A program made the translations under genes and the position numbers. This document shows, piece by piece, positions 47,012 to 58,395 of a stretch of DNA of 64,000 nucleotides (the first letter of the stretch is position 1; every line of letters begins with the position of its first letter). The notes under the pieces were generated by a model. That model saw only the letters and a list, made by a program, of their open reading frames with translations. It had not been told where the DNA came from and did not search any database. This DNA comes from Toxonevra muliebris (Eukaryota; Arthropoda; Insecta; Diptera; Pallopteridae), in NCBI GenBank assembly GCA_963691655.1, contig OY829328.1:79550400-79614399 (forward strand). The letters are read 5' to 3'.

Positions 47012-47265
47012 GCGGCGAATTCAACGACCTAGTACAACATTCTCTTTTCATTTATTTATATGAAGTTTTTACGCTCTCAATTTAAGACTCTCTTGACTCT
47101 CTTTTCCTTTTTTTTCTTTTTATATGAAGTTTTTTGCTGTCTTAAATTGAGAGCGCAAAAACTTCATACAAAAAAAAAGAGAGTTAATGTAATAGAGCGA
47201 AAAACTTCATATAGAAAAAAATTAAAAGAGAGTGCAGTACTCGCTCAGACAATACACCTTTAAAT
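47012..47265. repeat. Family L palindrome
   Basis: GCGGCGAATTCAACGACC..ATATGAAGTTTTTACGCTCT on the left mirrors AGAGCG.AAAACTTCATA..AAAGAGAGTGCAGTACTCGC on the right, with an extra inner copy of TATGAAGTTTTTTGC. Related to 28842-29207. Confidence 0.7.
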
Positions 47266-47269
47266 TATT

Positions 47270-48188
47270 GTACCTACTTGAACCCGGTGTACTTTCCCCC
47301 TTCAATACTTAATCTACCTAAAACTAATTTTTCACACTTTGGTCATAAATAAAGAATTGCATTTTGATTCTTGTTTTTCTCATTTTTAAATATCAAGGCC
47401 GAAGTATAAAAAAAAACAAATATATATAAGATGAAGACTGCAAGAAACTTGTTCATAACTAAGTGCAAGAAAGAAAAAAAGTAACAACGACGACAGTCGT
47501 CAACTTGCCAGCTTAACATCTTCAGCTGTTAGTTTTTGCTAATTTTTGTTGTGTAATCGCATGAGGTGGTAACTTTACTAGTAGTGCAGCAACATTTGAA
47601 ACTATAATGTGCAAGAAACTTTTAAGCAAAACCAGAAAATTATATAAAATTTATAGCATTAAAAACACACAAAACAAATAAACAAGAAAGTCAGTAAAAT
47701 TTAAATGCCACAAGATGAATGTAGAAAATAGGACACAGTATTCATATAGAAGAAGTAGAATACTTTCATATATTCTTTCATTTGAAGAAGCTAACTGAAA
47801 TAAGATTCATTTAATGCTTACCTCGTTTTTTTTAGGTAATCAAAGCTAAAGCATCTAATTAGAAAATTAAGCATTTAATTTAAGGTTTGGAGATGAATCC
47901 TCCCTTACTAATGAAAACATTTTAATCATTAGACATGATTCACAAAAATTTTTAAAACTGAGCAAGTGGTTTTATTTTGCCATATCAGCTTAGTAAATTT
48001 CGAGATAGTCAATCGATTGAACTCTATGTATATCCGGGTTATATAAATATGTATACTAGAGGTAGTGCACTTAATGTAAATAAATGAATTAATTTGAATC
48101 CTCAAAATTCCAATCGGCGATCGCCTTTAAATTTAATTTTCATTCAAATCATTTCTCATTATTTCACTATTTAGTGCTTGCCATTTAT
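47270..48188. other. AT-rich intronic DNA
   Basis: No shared repeat or exon recognised. Confidence 0.45.
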
Positions 48189-48193
48189 TATTA

Positions 48194-48307
48194 TGCATGG
48201 TTTTCACTATCTCAAATTCAATCAAATTTGCCACCATGTTGGCATTTTTATAGAGGAAATTCTCTCTTTTTATTTCTCTTTGAAATATGACGTAGTGAAA
48301 TCAGGCA
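48194..48307. mobile_element. Harbinger-like MITE (family J), TSD TTA
   Basis: TGCATGGTTTTCACTATCTC on the left and ACGTAGTGAAATCAGGCA on the right. Direct TTA at 48191-48193 and 48308-48310. Confidence 0.86.
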
Positions 48308-48450
48308 TTAATTTCAAACCTTGAAACTAGATAGTTGTTGTTGCTATTGCTTAAAGTTTTCTCTACTCGTTTAAAACATATTTCGCTTCATTTACGGTTT
48401 TCTCTCTTCATTTACAATTGTTTTGCTTTCAAACATTTTTGCCTCTCATT

Positions 48451-49285
48451 TCAGCGAAGATGTGTGAGAATAATCTATTGTTGTTGTGAAATGTTACGAA
48501 GCATTTCGCCGTTGCTGTATATTCCAGCAAATGAGAGAGAGAATCAGAGATGTTTTGTCATATTTTGCGTATAGAGTTTGCGAATTGTCAAAGGAAAATT
48601 CCACACACACATTGCAAGTTTTCATTGTATGTATGTGAAATTAAGCATGTGTAAGTGAACGCAGTACCCAATTGCACAAATAGTGAGCACTCCGCAAAAG
48701 AGTGAAGATTTCATTACTCTCTTTTTTAAACTGTGAAACAGCCATAATCGTCAAACGAATAACAACAACACAAGAAGCGTTGACTTTTACAAAAACAATG
48801 CCAATAATAATAAAATAATAGTAAATATCTCTTGATGCCGACATTTTTTTCGATTTGTTAATTTAGTTGTTGTGTTGGGGTATGAATGTATATTTATATC
48901 TAGTAAAAAAAAATTCAATGATAACGAAGCAAAGAGAAGAGAAAAATAGAAGAGCAACGGGATTCCACTCAATTGCTTATTTTAAAAATCAAGAGAGAGA
49001 GAGAGTTATAAATGTTATAAATTAGTATAAAATGCAAGAGCTCTGGAGCAATGGGGCTCGATGATTACTCCTACGATCATCCTAAGTTCAACCGAGTAGT
49101 TGAATTCGTCGGGACTTCTAATTTTTCAACGAGTTTGCTGAGCACTCTCTCGTCGAAAAAACTCATTTACATATTTCTCGCTGAAGTACTCAGTATTCTC
49201 TAAGATGAAAAACTCGAGAAGGATGAAGAGAGCCATCTCTTTTCACATTTTCGCTGAAATAGCGGGTCTTAAGCTCGAATGTTTT
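48451..49285 (+). repeat. Dispersed repeat family A, copy 3 (split)
   Basis: The left part, 48451-48665 (GCGAAGATGTGTGAGAATAA to AAGTGAACGCAGTA), and the right part, 49095-49285 (TTTTTCAACGAGTTTGCTGA, TCTCTCGTCGAAAAAACTCA, ATATTTCTCGCTGAAGTA), are separated by about 430 bp not found in the other copies. Confidence 0.75.
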
Positions 49286-49289
49286 CATT

Positions 49290-51353
49290 CATAATTGCAT
49301 AAATGCTGCGCAAAAATCAGAAACGGGCTTCGTTTAGGTTTAATTTTCATTTCATTTCTATGACAAATATATTTTATTTTTGAAGAAGGTAACACAGAAT
49401 TCTTCATCATAAGTTGAGTTAATTAAATATTGAAAAAAAAAAACAAAAAACTGAAAAATAAATGACTCCACAACCAATACAAAATTGGTAACATAAAAAT
49501 TTTGCAAAAACAAAAAGACAAAATCATCACAATTGCAAATAAACACATGAAATTGCAATATGTCGACATAATCTCTGAAAGAATCTTGTCAACAAATTAG
49601 CAAAAAAAAAACTTTTAAAATAGCATGACTTTCAAATTTAATTGTTAACATAAATTCTAAAGCTGTTGATGATGATATGTTGAAATATCATGCGGTAAAA
49701 CAAACATACAGACAAAAAAAAAAAAAAACAAACCAAAATTTTGAAGAAGACACCAAAAAATTTTAGTAGGTACTCAAAAAAGAATGAATGAGATTTTTGT
49801 GAGTTAAACTAACAAAAAAAATCGTAAAATGTTTAATGTTTGCAAAAAAAAAAAAAGAAATAAAATACGCTCATAATAAGGTCAATAAAACAACATTTTT
49901 GTGTCGGTTTTGGCTTTGTGATTGTTTTTTTTTTTTTTGTCTTCTTACGTCTCCTACAAACTTGGCTAATTTAGCTACGCTTGGCATATTCTCTTCAACT
50001 TTACGTACTTCTACTGCGGCTGCGTCTGCTTAAACTTTTTCTGTTTTTTTTTTTCTATTTTTGGCAATAATAATAATTATAAGTTTTGAGAAGCAACAGC
50101 TGTGGCTATTCACTATCTGTTTGTCTGTCGGTCGGCCAGTCTACCAACATTACCGCAAAAGGTTAACTACGCAAAATTCATTTTTGATTGTGGTTTTTTT
50201 TTCGTTTTGGACCAAGTGCTCGTTTACAAAAATATCAACACCAAAAAAGAAGCTAGCAAACATTTTTTTTTTTTTTTTGTCGTTGTCTTTTTTTTATGTG
50301 TAGTGCAAATTGCAACATCAGAGCAACTAGCAATATTATAAAGTATTATTGTATTATTTATTACCTGTTGTTATTATTAGTTATGAGATTGATGAGGTAG
50401 CAACTACCAGCTACCAGCAGCAGCCGGCAGTTTTAACAAATAAACTCGGAATCTAATAAAAATGCCATTTCTGGCTTATTAAACATTTATTAATTTCAAT
50501 TTAATTTTCTAGTCGGTTTTTTTTTTAGGTTTTGACCTTAAAACTAGTTAACGGTTTTCAATTAACATAACAAGTACAAATATAAAATTTTTCTAAAAAA
50601 TATTTTTAGCTCAATCAAAGAAGAAGAAGAAAACAAAACTACCAATAAAATAAAAGAAGCAACAATTTTTTTTTATTATTATTATTATGCAATTTTGAAA
50701 ACAATATTGCATGCGCAATTGCAACCAACAACCACAAATAGAAAAATCGGCACTCACAAAAAAAAAAAAAAAGAATCTAAAGATTTTATTAGCTACGCTT
50801 AAGCATTTTAAAAGCTTGATTTTAAGTTTTTTTCTTACTTTTAAACCTGGTCAATCAATTAGCAAAGTCAATTATAATAAAAAGATGCTAAAATTATTAT
50901 TCAATGTATCTGTTTACTTGGTGTGTATTTGTGTGTTTTGTTTATTGAATTTTCCGAGCTTGAAGCTTAAATCTATGAGTCTACAACTACAACTGGTAAC
51001 CATCTTTAGGTTTATTTCTCTTTCTGTTTGTTGCTTTAAGGCAATAATTTTAAATTGCACGCACGCAAGACGCATACGCACGCATGCATTATGCTCACTT
51101 ATAGGTAATATTTAGAAGGTTAAATACAATAGAAGTTTATTAACCTTTATGGCGAATGGCTGAATTTTTTTTTTTTCTTCTTTTTTTTATGCATAAGTGG
51201 GAGGCTTAATGGGTTTATTCTTTTTTTTTTTTTTGTAAGTGATATGCTTTGTAATTATTGACAATTAAATTATATGATTGTCATATATAGTAAATTAGCA
51301 ATCACCAAGTCTTTTAATTCTAAGTTTCTCAGAGTTCAAAGTGTGCATCATAA
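49290..51353. other. AT-rich intronic DNA
   Basis: Poly-A (49719-49729, 49844-49855) and poly-T tracts. Open frames up to 134 codons (50711-51115) are low complexity and lack a recognisable domain. Confidence 0.5.
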
Positions 51354-51361
51354 ATCTAAAA

Positions 51362-51716
51362 CAGAGATACCCACACCCTATGCACTTGGTTGACATTTGT
51401 TTCTGTAAAAGCGCTTAGGTATAGGATGTGCATTCTAATACATACACACAGCACTGGGCAATACACAAATAATTTTGTCTTTTTCCTTTCTCATCTCTCT
51501 TCTATGGCTATAAAACGCAAAGCAACAACAATTTCGTATACTTTGTTGGTATTCATCTCTCATCTCTCTTCTTTGCCTATGCCAAAGAGCAAAGCAACAA
51601 CACTTTCGCATGCTTTATTGATCTGCAACGCAGATTTTGTTGTTGTCTTATGTATAATAATAAAGTTTATATGTATTGGTATTTGCACTTCCATAAGAAA
51701 CTTTTGGGCACCCCTG
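51362..51716 (+). mobile_element. Non-autonomous hAT-type element (355 bp, 8-bp TSD)
   Basis: Ends CTTTTGGGCACCCCTG, i.e. CAGGGGTGCCCAAAAG reading in. The other end is CAGAGATACCCACACCC. A perfect 8-bp direct repeat ATCTAAAA lies at 51354-51361 and 51717-51724, and fits the hAT nTnnnnAn preference. Inside, CTCATCTCTCTTCT followed by GCAAAGCAACAACA occurs twice. No transposase is present. A second copy begins at 63695. Confidence 0.92.
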
Positions 51717-51724
51717 ATCTAAAA

Positions 51725-53715
51725 CATTTACATTTTATTGAATTTAAGAATATGTTAATTATTGCTTAACATTTTTTTATGTACAGCTCTCATTTTTATT
51801 CTGGACTCTCCTGTTAAATCAAAAATCATATTATGTATGTTATCTTCGTGAAGCGTGTGCGTATATGTGTGTGTTTTGTAATTTCAATTCATATGAAAAC
51901 CACTACGCTCAGCGCTCTCACTTCGTAGTTTCCTCGTTTCTCTCCTGGATACCTCTATAATTCTGCCACGATAGCAACCACCACTACTACTACAAAAGAG
52001 AATAACACATCGTTTGATCCGTTGTTAGTATGAGTATATACTTGGTAAAAATACAACTCTTCTCATATAAGGGTGCTGTCCTCTCTCTCGTATTTTTCTC
52101 TCAAAATGTCAAGCAACGGTATAGCAGCGTCAACTCTCTTTTTCTCTTCTCCCATTTTTTTATATGAAAGAATCAGAACTGTCAAAATCTCTCTTTTGTT
52201 TAGTCTGTTCCCCATGCATTTGTTTTTGTACTTTTAACATTTCTGAGTCTTTATAGCAACAAAGCAGTGCGTTGTTATTCTCCTGTTGTACTTGTTGTAA
52301 TGCTGCTACCACCTGGTATAATTTTGCCATTGTGGCACGATTTGTTTTTTGTTTGTTTTGAAGTTCACGCTCTTTTCTCATTACTGTATGGAGAGTAAAA
52401 GAGATGGCGTGTTTGAGTAACCTGTATTCAGTGTTACCATATTAAAAGATTTATCTGTAATTTACGTTTTTTTTTGACAGAAGATTTTATTGATTTTCAT
52501 TTCACCAACTGAGTGCTGCACTCTCTTATCATTTTTTTTTATATGAAGTTTTACGTTCTCAATTTAAGAGAAATAGAGAGAATATCTATGCATTTCTAAG
52601 TTGATCAAGGGGTTATCACTCTCTAGAATGTTTTAGCATATATTTGTGCAGAGTTTAAACATTTTCTGTTGTTTCACTGTATTCTCTCTCTGTCAATCTC
52701 TGTTTCAATTCCACATTTCAATACATTTATGCATACCTATGTTCTTGAAGCAAAAGTCAAGTTCATTTCTTAAATCTTTTGTTCTTCTATTAAATATTAT
52801 TGCATTGCAATTTACGCCAACAACGAGTCAATAATTTATGAAAGCTATAAAATTAATAAAAGCATTAAGTTGAACAAATTTTATTTTATATCCAACATTT
52901 TTTTTTTTTTTTAAATGTTGTTTTTTATTGAAGACGGAAAAAATCAATTTGTAATGCTTGATTGTCACAATGTTAGCGAGGGAGCAATAGAAAAATAAAC
53001 TCAATTCAGTTCAATAAAAAAAAAAAATAAATGTATAATAATAAAAATGGAATTATATCGTTTGTTAATTACAGCAATTATCATAGATATGGAAGCGAGA
53101 AGTATTAAAATAAAAAATAAATTTTTTAAATGTTTAAATAGATTTTGCAGCTGTCATTTTGCTATGCATGATTTTTTCATTTTCATATTTATTAATTTAC
53201 TTACTTAATGTTGCAGTCATGAAAATAAATTAAATGAAATGAAAAGAAAAAAATTAATATTTAGGAAATAATATTTATTGAATTAAAATTTGCTGAATAG
53301 CTTAAAAAAAATTTGAATGAATAGCTTTTTGTTATAAAACTATAAAAGAATATTAATTTTTTTTTATAGATTGTTATTTTTTTTCTTAAAACTTGAATAA
53401 TATTTCTTTAAGTATAGTATATTTTCATAAAAAAACTTCCCTGTCTGCTTTTTTGTTTGCTTGTTTTCCTATTTATTTTCCCCCTTTTTCATTCATAATC
53501 CCATTTAGAAATTTGCTCTCAATGCATGTTAGTAATCGTTTAATCATGTTTGACTTTTTCTTGACTTAATCTCTTAGAGCCTTAAGACACAAACGTGCAA
53601 CAACTGCCACTAGCGACACAGTCAAGCCAATACACACACAAGCACTTCAGACACGACACAACATGAACGCATGTCGCTTATGATTATGCAATATGTTGCA
53701 CATATATGTATGTGA
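51725..53715. other. AT-rich intronic DNA with repeat fragments
   Basis: The segment 52110-52190 (AGCAGCGTCAACTCTCTTTT, TATATGAAAGAATCAGAACTG) resembles the reverse of 60800-60860. The segment 52510-52580 (GTGCTGCACTCTCTT, TATATGAAGTTTTACG) is a family L fragment. The remainder is AT-rich with nothing recognised. Confidence 0.5.
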
Positions 53716-53726
53716 ATAAATATATA

Positions 53727-53973
53727 CAGGGATCCTTGGTTAATTGTGTTTTTGGTTAATTTACTCTTGATTATTTTCGTTTATAGCTTAAAATACTAGA
53801 CTTTAAGCTTAAAAAATATACTAAAGATCGTTTTCTCAATGTACTAATCAGAAGTAATTACAACTACTAACCGACGGTTAAAGTTCAGATTAGTGCCTAA
53901 CCGGATATTGAGAAAACGATCCTAAGGCCTTTTAAGATTTATGTTTTTTTCGTCAATCGACTAGGGATTACTG
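53727..53973. mobile_element. Pogo/mariner-like MITE with TA flanks (247 bp)
   Basis: The left end is CAGGGATCCTTGGTTAATTG; the right end, reverse-complemented, is CAGTAATCCCTAGTCGATTG. Both sit in TATATA. A second inverted repeat is nested within: GATCGTTTTCTCAAT at 53826 and ATTGAGAAAACGATC ending 53921. CAG ends with TA flanks are usual for pogo/Tc1 relatives; that assignment is inference. Confidence 0.78.
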
Positions 53974-54474
53974 TATATACGCATGAATCTGTCTGGAAAA
54001 AACTGTCTCACTATAAAAAATTGGCATAATTTACGCATATTTTTTTGCCTTAACACAAAATCTTAAGGAAATTAAATATGTTTTTTTTTATCAGTAGGTT
54101 TTTTTTCCCCCAAATCAAGTTTGTTGCTTAAGTTTTTAATGTTATACACACACAAATACATAAAAATATGTATATATACTTTTTAGTTTTAATATAGGTT
54201 TTGAAACTATGTTAGTAGCACTAACTACAATTACTTCTTCAATTTATATAAGGAAATTTATCAAAGTTCGTTGCTGTGGTCTTTTGTTTTTTCACATAAC
54301 AAATCTATATATTAATATGCAGAGAAAAAATTTTAGCTCCCTTTGTATCTATATTAACGATAAAGTGATGAAGCATAAGTTTCATGCGAATCTATTGACT
54401 TTAACGCATATAAAAATAGATAAGAAGTCGCTTGTGTACAATGCAATACAACAACAATAACAGTTGATTAGTCT

Positions 54475-55095
54475 AACATTCGTTTTAACATTCAAACAGC
54501 ACAGAATCACTTAACAGTAGATTAATTTTTTCAATTAACATTCATAATCATTTAACTGTACAGAATAGTTTAAAAGTAGAGTACTTTTTCGTATTAACAT
54601 TTAAACAGTACAGAAACGCTTAACAGCAGGATATTTTTTTCATTTAACATTCGGAATCATTTAACAGTACATAAATTTATTCCATTTAACCTTCAGAATC
54701 TTTTAACAGTACAGAATCGCTTAATAGTACAGAATCGTTAACAGTAGATTAATTTTTTCATTTAACATTCAGAATCTTTAACAGTACAGAATCGTTTAAA
54801 AGTACAGAATCGTTTAACAGTAGATTAATTTTTTCATTTAACATTCAGAATCGTTTAACAGTACAGAATTTTTTAACAGTACAGAATCGTTTAACAGTGG
54901 ATTAATTTTTTCATTTAACATTCAGAATCGTTTAACAGTATAGATTCGTTCAACAGTGGAAAATGTTTTCATTTAACATTCAGAATCGTTTAATAGTAAT
55001 GTTATCATTTGACATTCGGAATCGTTTACAGTACAGAATCGTTTAACAGTAGAGTAATTTTTTCATTCAACACTTAAACAGTACCGAAACGTAGG
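54475..55095 (-). repeat. Minisatellite of family G, copy 2
   Basis: Units CAGAATCGTTTAACAGTA and variants, interspersed with TTAATTTTTTCATTTAACATT, forming larger units of about 50-80 bp. It is the reverse complement of the 31940-32330 unit with more divergence. Confidence 0.85.
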
Positions 55096-55275
55096 TAATA
55101 AAACACGCGGGAAGAGATTCATCTTGTGAATGTAAATGTGCGCTCTCATTTGCACATACGAACACAGTGTTTCATTTTTTCTTTCGTTTCACCACACACT
55201 CACAATGGCATATTTTTTTGTTGTAAATGTAAATGTGCGCGCTCAAAATGTGCTCCCAATTGTTTTATATTGGAA
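55096..55275 (-). repeat. Unique arm of family G element, copy 2
   Basis: CACGCGGGAAGAG, GTGAATGTAAATGTGCGCTC, CTTTCGTTTCACCACACACT and GTGCGCGCTCAAAATGTGCT. It is the inverse of 31690-31935 and contains a duplicated GTAAATGTGCGC block. Confidence 0.72.
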
Positions 55276-57250
55276 CCATTAGAGGCTCAGAGAATTCCTA
55301 AGGTAAGAGGGAGGGAGAGGAGAGGAGAGCGGTCTTAATTTTTTCGTCTCTTTCAAAGGAGGAGGAGGAGTATACTGAACTTAATCTTAAATAAAACATA
55401 AAATATAAAAATAAATATAGCACTATAAATATTTTATTTTTCAGTTTAGTTCTGGTTAGTTTTTAAAATGAGCTTTTCTTAAACTTAATGTAGAGTTATT
55501 AAAAATCATAAAAATATGAAGGTATTAATTCATTATGTAGTACAAAAGATTTATTACCACATTATACATACTTAGAAAGCTAAGCAAAAACTTTAAGCAC
55601 ATAAACAATAAATTCCAGAGTAAAAATTTTAATATATTATAAAATTTTTTTTTTTCAAATTTTCTGACTATTTCATGCGCACGTTACAGTTGATTAATGC
55701 TGATTACTCATGTGCGCCTCTGCAATCATCAACCAAAAATAGAAAATGTCAGTTCAAATATAAAAAACAAAAATACAAGATAATCACAGATTTGAAAAGA
55801 AAAAGGTCAACTATTTATGAGGGAGCATGAATATAAACCACAAAAATTAATGTTAGTAATAAAAAACAATTTGTTAAGCTGATGTACTAAAAAGTGTATC
55901 ATAAAACTAAAAACCTAAAAAATGCTGTAAAGTTAAATCTAAAAATCTCAAAAAAAAGTAAAAAAAAAACTCTCAAACAAATCGAACCACAAATACAAAT
56001 AAATAAAGCTTACAGACGAAAATTAATTTTCCACTTTTGAGATATTAACAAACTGCAACTAATTGGCTTTGAGACTGAGACTAAGAGTTCATAGCCACCA
56101 CATAATGAGGATTATTACATAACATGAAACAAAAAAAAAAAAAAAAAGCAACAGTTAGTAACAGCATCAACTGGCAACAGCGTAACACCAACAAACACCA
56201 ACAGAAAAGCTAAAGCAATTAAACTTGAAATATTTATTTACAATGTGCTTATGTTGGAAAGTTCACCAAAAAGAAAAAAAAAATCAACCAAAGCAACATC
56301 ACATTGCATGCATGCAGACAACAGCAACATATGCACATGTGCGGTATTTCAGTTGTTGTTGTTGTTGTTATTGTTTTCTGCCTGCCGTATAGGCAGCAAT
56401 AACAGCTAGTTACAACTGTTGCACATAATCTTTTTCATCTTCAATTTCAGTGATGCACCGCATTTTTATTTAAACCATATAGTTTTTATTTTTGTTACTG
56501 TTGCTATTACGTTTATTTGTTGTTACTGTTTCTTATTTTTTATTTTTTTCTTTATTTATTTCAACACTGTCACCGCAAATAATGATGCGCAACATCAAAT
56601 AACATTTTCCATTTTCATCTTAATTTCTCTCTTTACTTTCATACATACAATAAAAATTCATCACTCATTTGTAATTCACTTCAAGCAATTTCAAAATGTT
56701 GCAACTATTCAAAGAAAAAAAAATAATAAAATTTAATCCATTCAAAAAGGAAGAGCGGCGCAATGAATGAATAAATCACAGATCACATTTTCCGCATTTT
56801 CTGTTTCTACATTGAAAAGTATTTTTTTCCATTTCATTTTCATTGCATGCGATTTCGTAACTGCATAATATAATCGTATAGTAAAAGTGACAATAACATT
56901 CAACAACAGACAGTAGACAGCAGCAGTCAGCAGAAGCAACAACTAATAGCTGAAATATATCTACATATGTTTATACTTGTGCCAAATGATGGTAATGTTA
57001 ATGCCGATGGTGATGTTGTTTTTGTGTGTTCAGTACTGTTGACAAGTTGCTTTAGTTGACACCAGCAGCAGGCAGTTTCACATTATCTGACAATGGTGTG
57101 TCTGTGTGTGTGTGTGTGTGAAATTGAATTTGATTTGGTGAAATGTAACCCATTTATATAAATACATAGTACAGTATCGAATAAGTATGTGTGTTGGTAT
57201 TTTGTGTAGGAGAAGAATTCGTTTAAATTGTTTTTTTTTTTTTAAGTGAG
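55276..57250. other. AT-rich intronic DNA
   Basis: A GAG-rich patch at 55305-55370, poly-A near 56132-56147, TTG run at 56352-56370, and TG run at 57096-57120. No exon recognised. Confidence 0.5.
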
Positions 57251-57254
57251 TAAA

Positions 57255-58395
57255 TAAGCACATTCAACTCTTACAAGAACAATACGAACAGCACTCTCTC
57301 TCTCTATCTCTTATTTATGTATGTATTTGCACTAAAAGAATTAATTGCAAAAACAACAATAACAGTAAATTCTTCTGAAGTCAATCACTCGCTAATTTGA
57401 GTTGAGATTGAGAGAGCCAACGTCTCTACTTGTATTGCATGGGCCCGATTCCTATACAAAAAATGTATTCTCATAAAAGACTCTTGCAAGAATCACACTC
57501 TCTCTCTCTCTCTCTCTCTCATATTTATGTATTTGAACAAAATAATTTCTTCCAAAAACAACAAGACTAATATTTAAAGTAAATTCCTCTGAAGTCTATC
57601 ACTCTCTAGTTTGAGAAAAGATTGAGAGAGTCGACGCCTCTGCTTGCATTGCATAGGCCCGAACTGCATACATAAGATTTATACATATAAGAAACTCTTA
57701 CAACAATTACACGAACAGCACTCTCTCTCTCTCTCTCTTATTTATGTATGTATTTGCACTAAAAGAATTGATAGCAAAAACAACAATAACAGTAAATTCC
57801 TTTGAAGTCTATCACTCGCTAATTTGAGATGAAGTTGAGAGAGCCGACGTCTTTGCTAGTATTACATGGACCCGATTCCCATACAAAAAACGTATTCACA
57901 TAAAAAACCCTTGCAAGAGCAACACTCTCTCTCTCATATTTATGTATTTGCATTAAGAGAATTTTCACGAAAAACAACACGACTAATAATAACAGTAAAC
58001 TATTCATAAGTCAATCATTCGCTAATTTGAGATGAGATTGAGAGAACCGACGTCTCTGCTAGTATTGAATGAATCTGATTTTCATACAAAAAAAGTATTC
58101 AAATGAAAAAATCTTGCAAGTACAACTCTCTCTCTCTCTCTCATATTAATGTATTTGCTTTAAAAAATGTTTTGCAAAAACAATACGAACAATAATAACA
58201 GTAAATTCCTCTAAAGTCCGGCGTTTCTATTTTTATTGGATGGTTTCGATTCCCACATAAAACATTCGTTCACTATGTTGGCTCTCTCAGTGTCATGTAC
58301 TCTATGATACTTTGTTTCTCTTTTATTTAACTAGAACAAAAAAAAATTATAAAAGAGTCAACCCGAGAGAAGCAACAACAAAATCCAGAACAACA
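57255..58395 (-). mobile_element. Family H element, fourth block (reverse), period ~213 bp
   Basis: The clearest array. CTCTTAC/CTCTTGC landmarks at 57268, 57481, 57695, 57908 and 58112 give spacings of 213, 214, 213 and 204. Each unit carries CTCTCTCTC, TATTTATGTATTTGCACTAA, TAACAGTAAATTCCT, TCACTCGCTAATTTGAG, GAGAGAGCCGACGTCTC and CCCGATTCCCATACAAAAAA. It ends GAGTCAACCCGAGAGAAGCA as at 19310. Confidence 0.85.

Noticed and set aside
50711..51115. 134-codon open frame as a gene
   Set aside because: Lys- and hydrophobic-rich low complexity across poly-A and poly-T tracts; no splice or family support.
56419..56736. Candidate third exon after a TTTCAG acceptor
   Set aside because: The downstream peptide is a hydrophobic low-complexity stretch unlike any M12B segment and lacks a good donor.
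57255..58395. CRISPR-like repeat-spacer array
   Set aside because: Units are about 213 bp, diverged throughout, with no short constant repeat; the context is eukaryotic.
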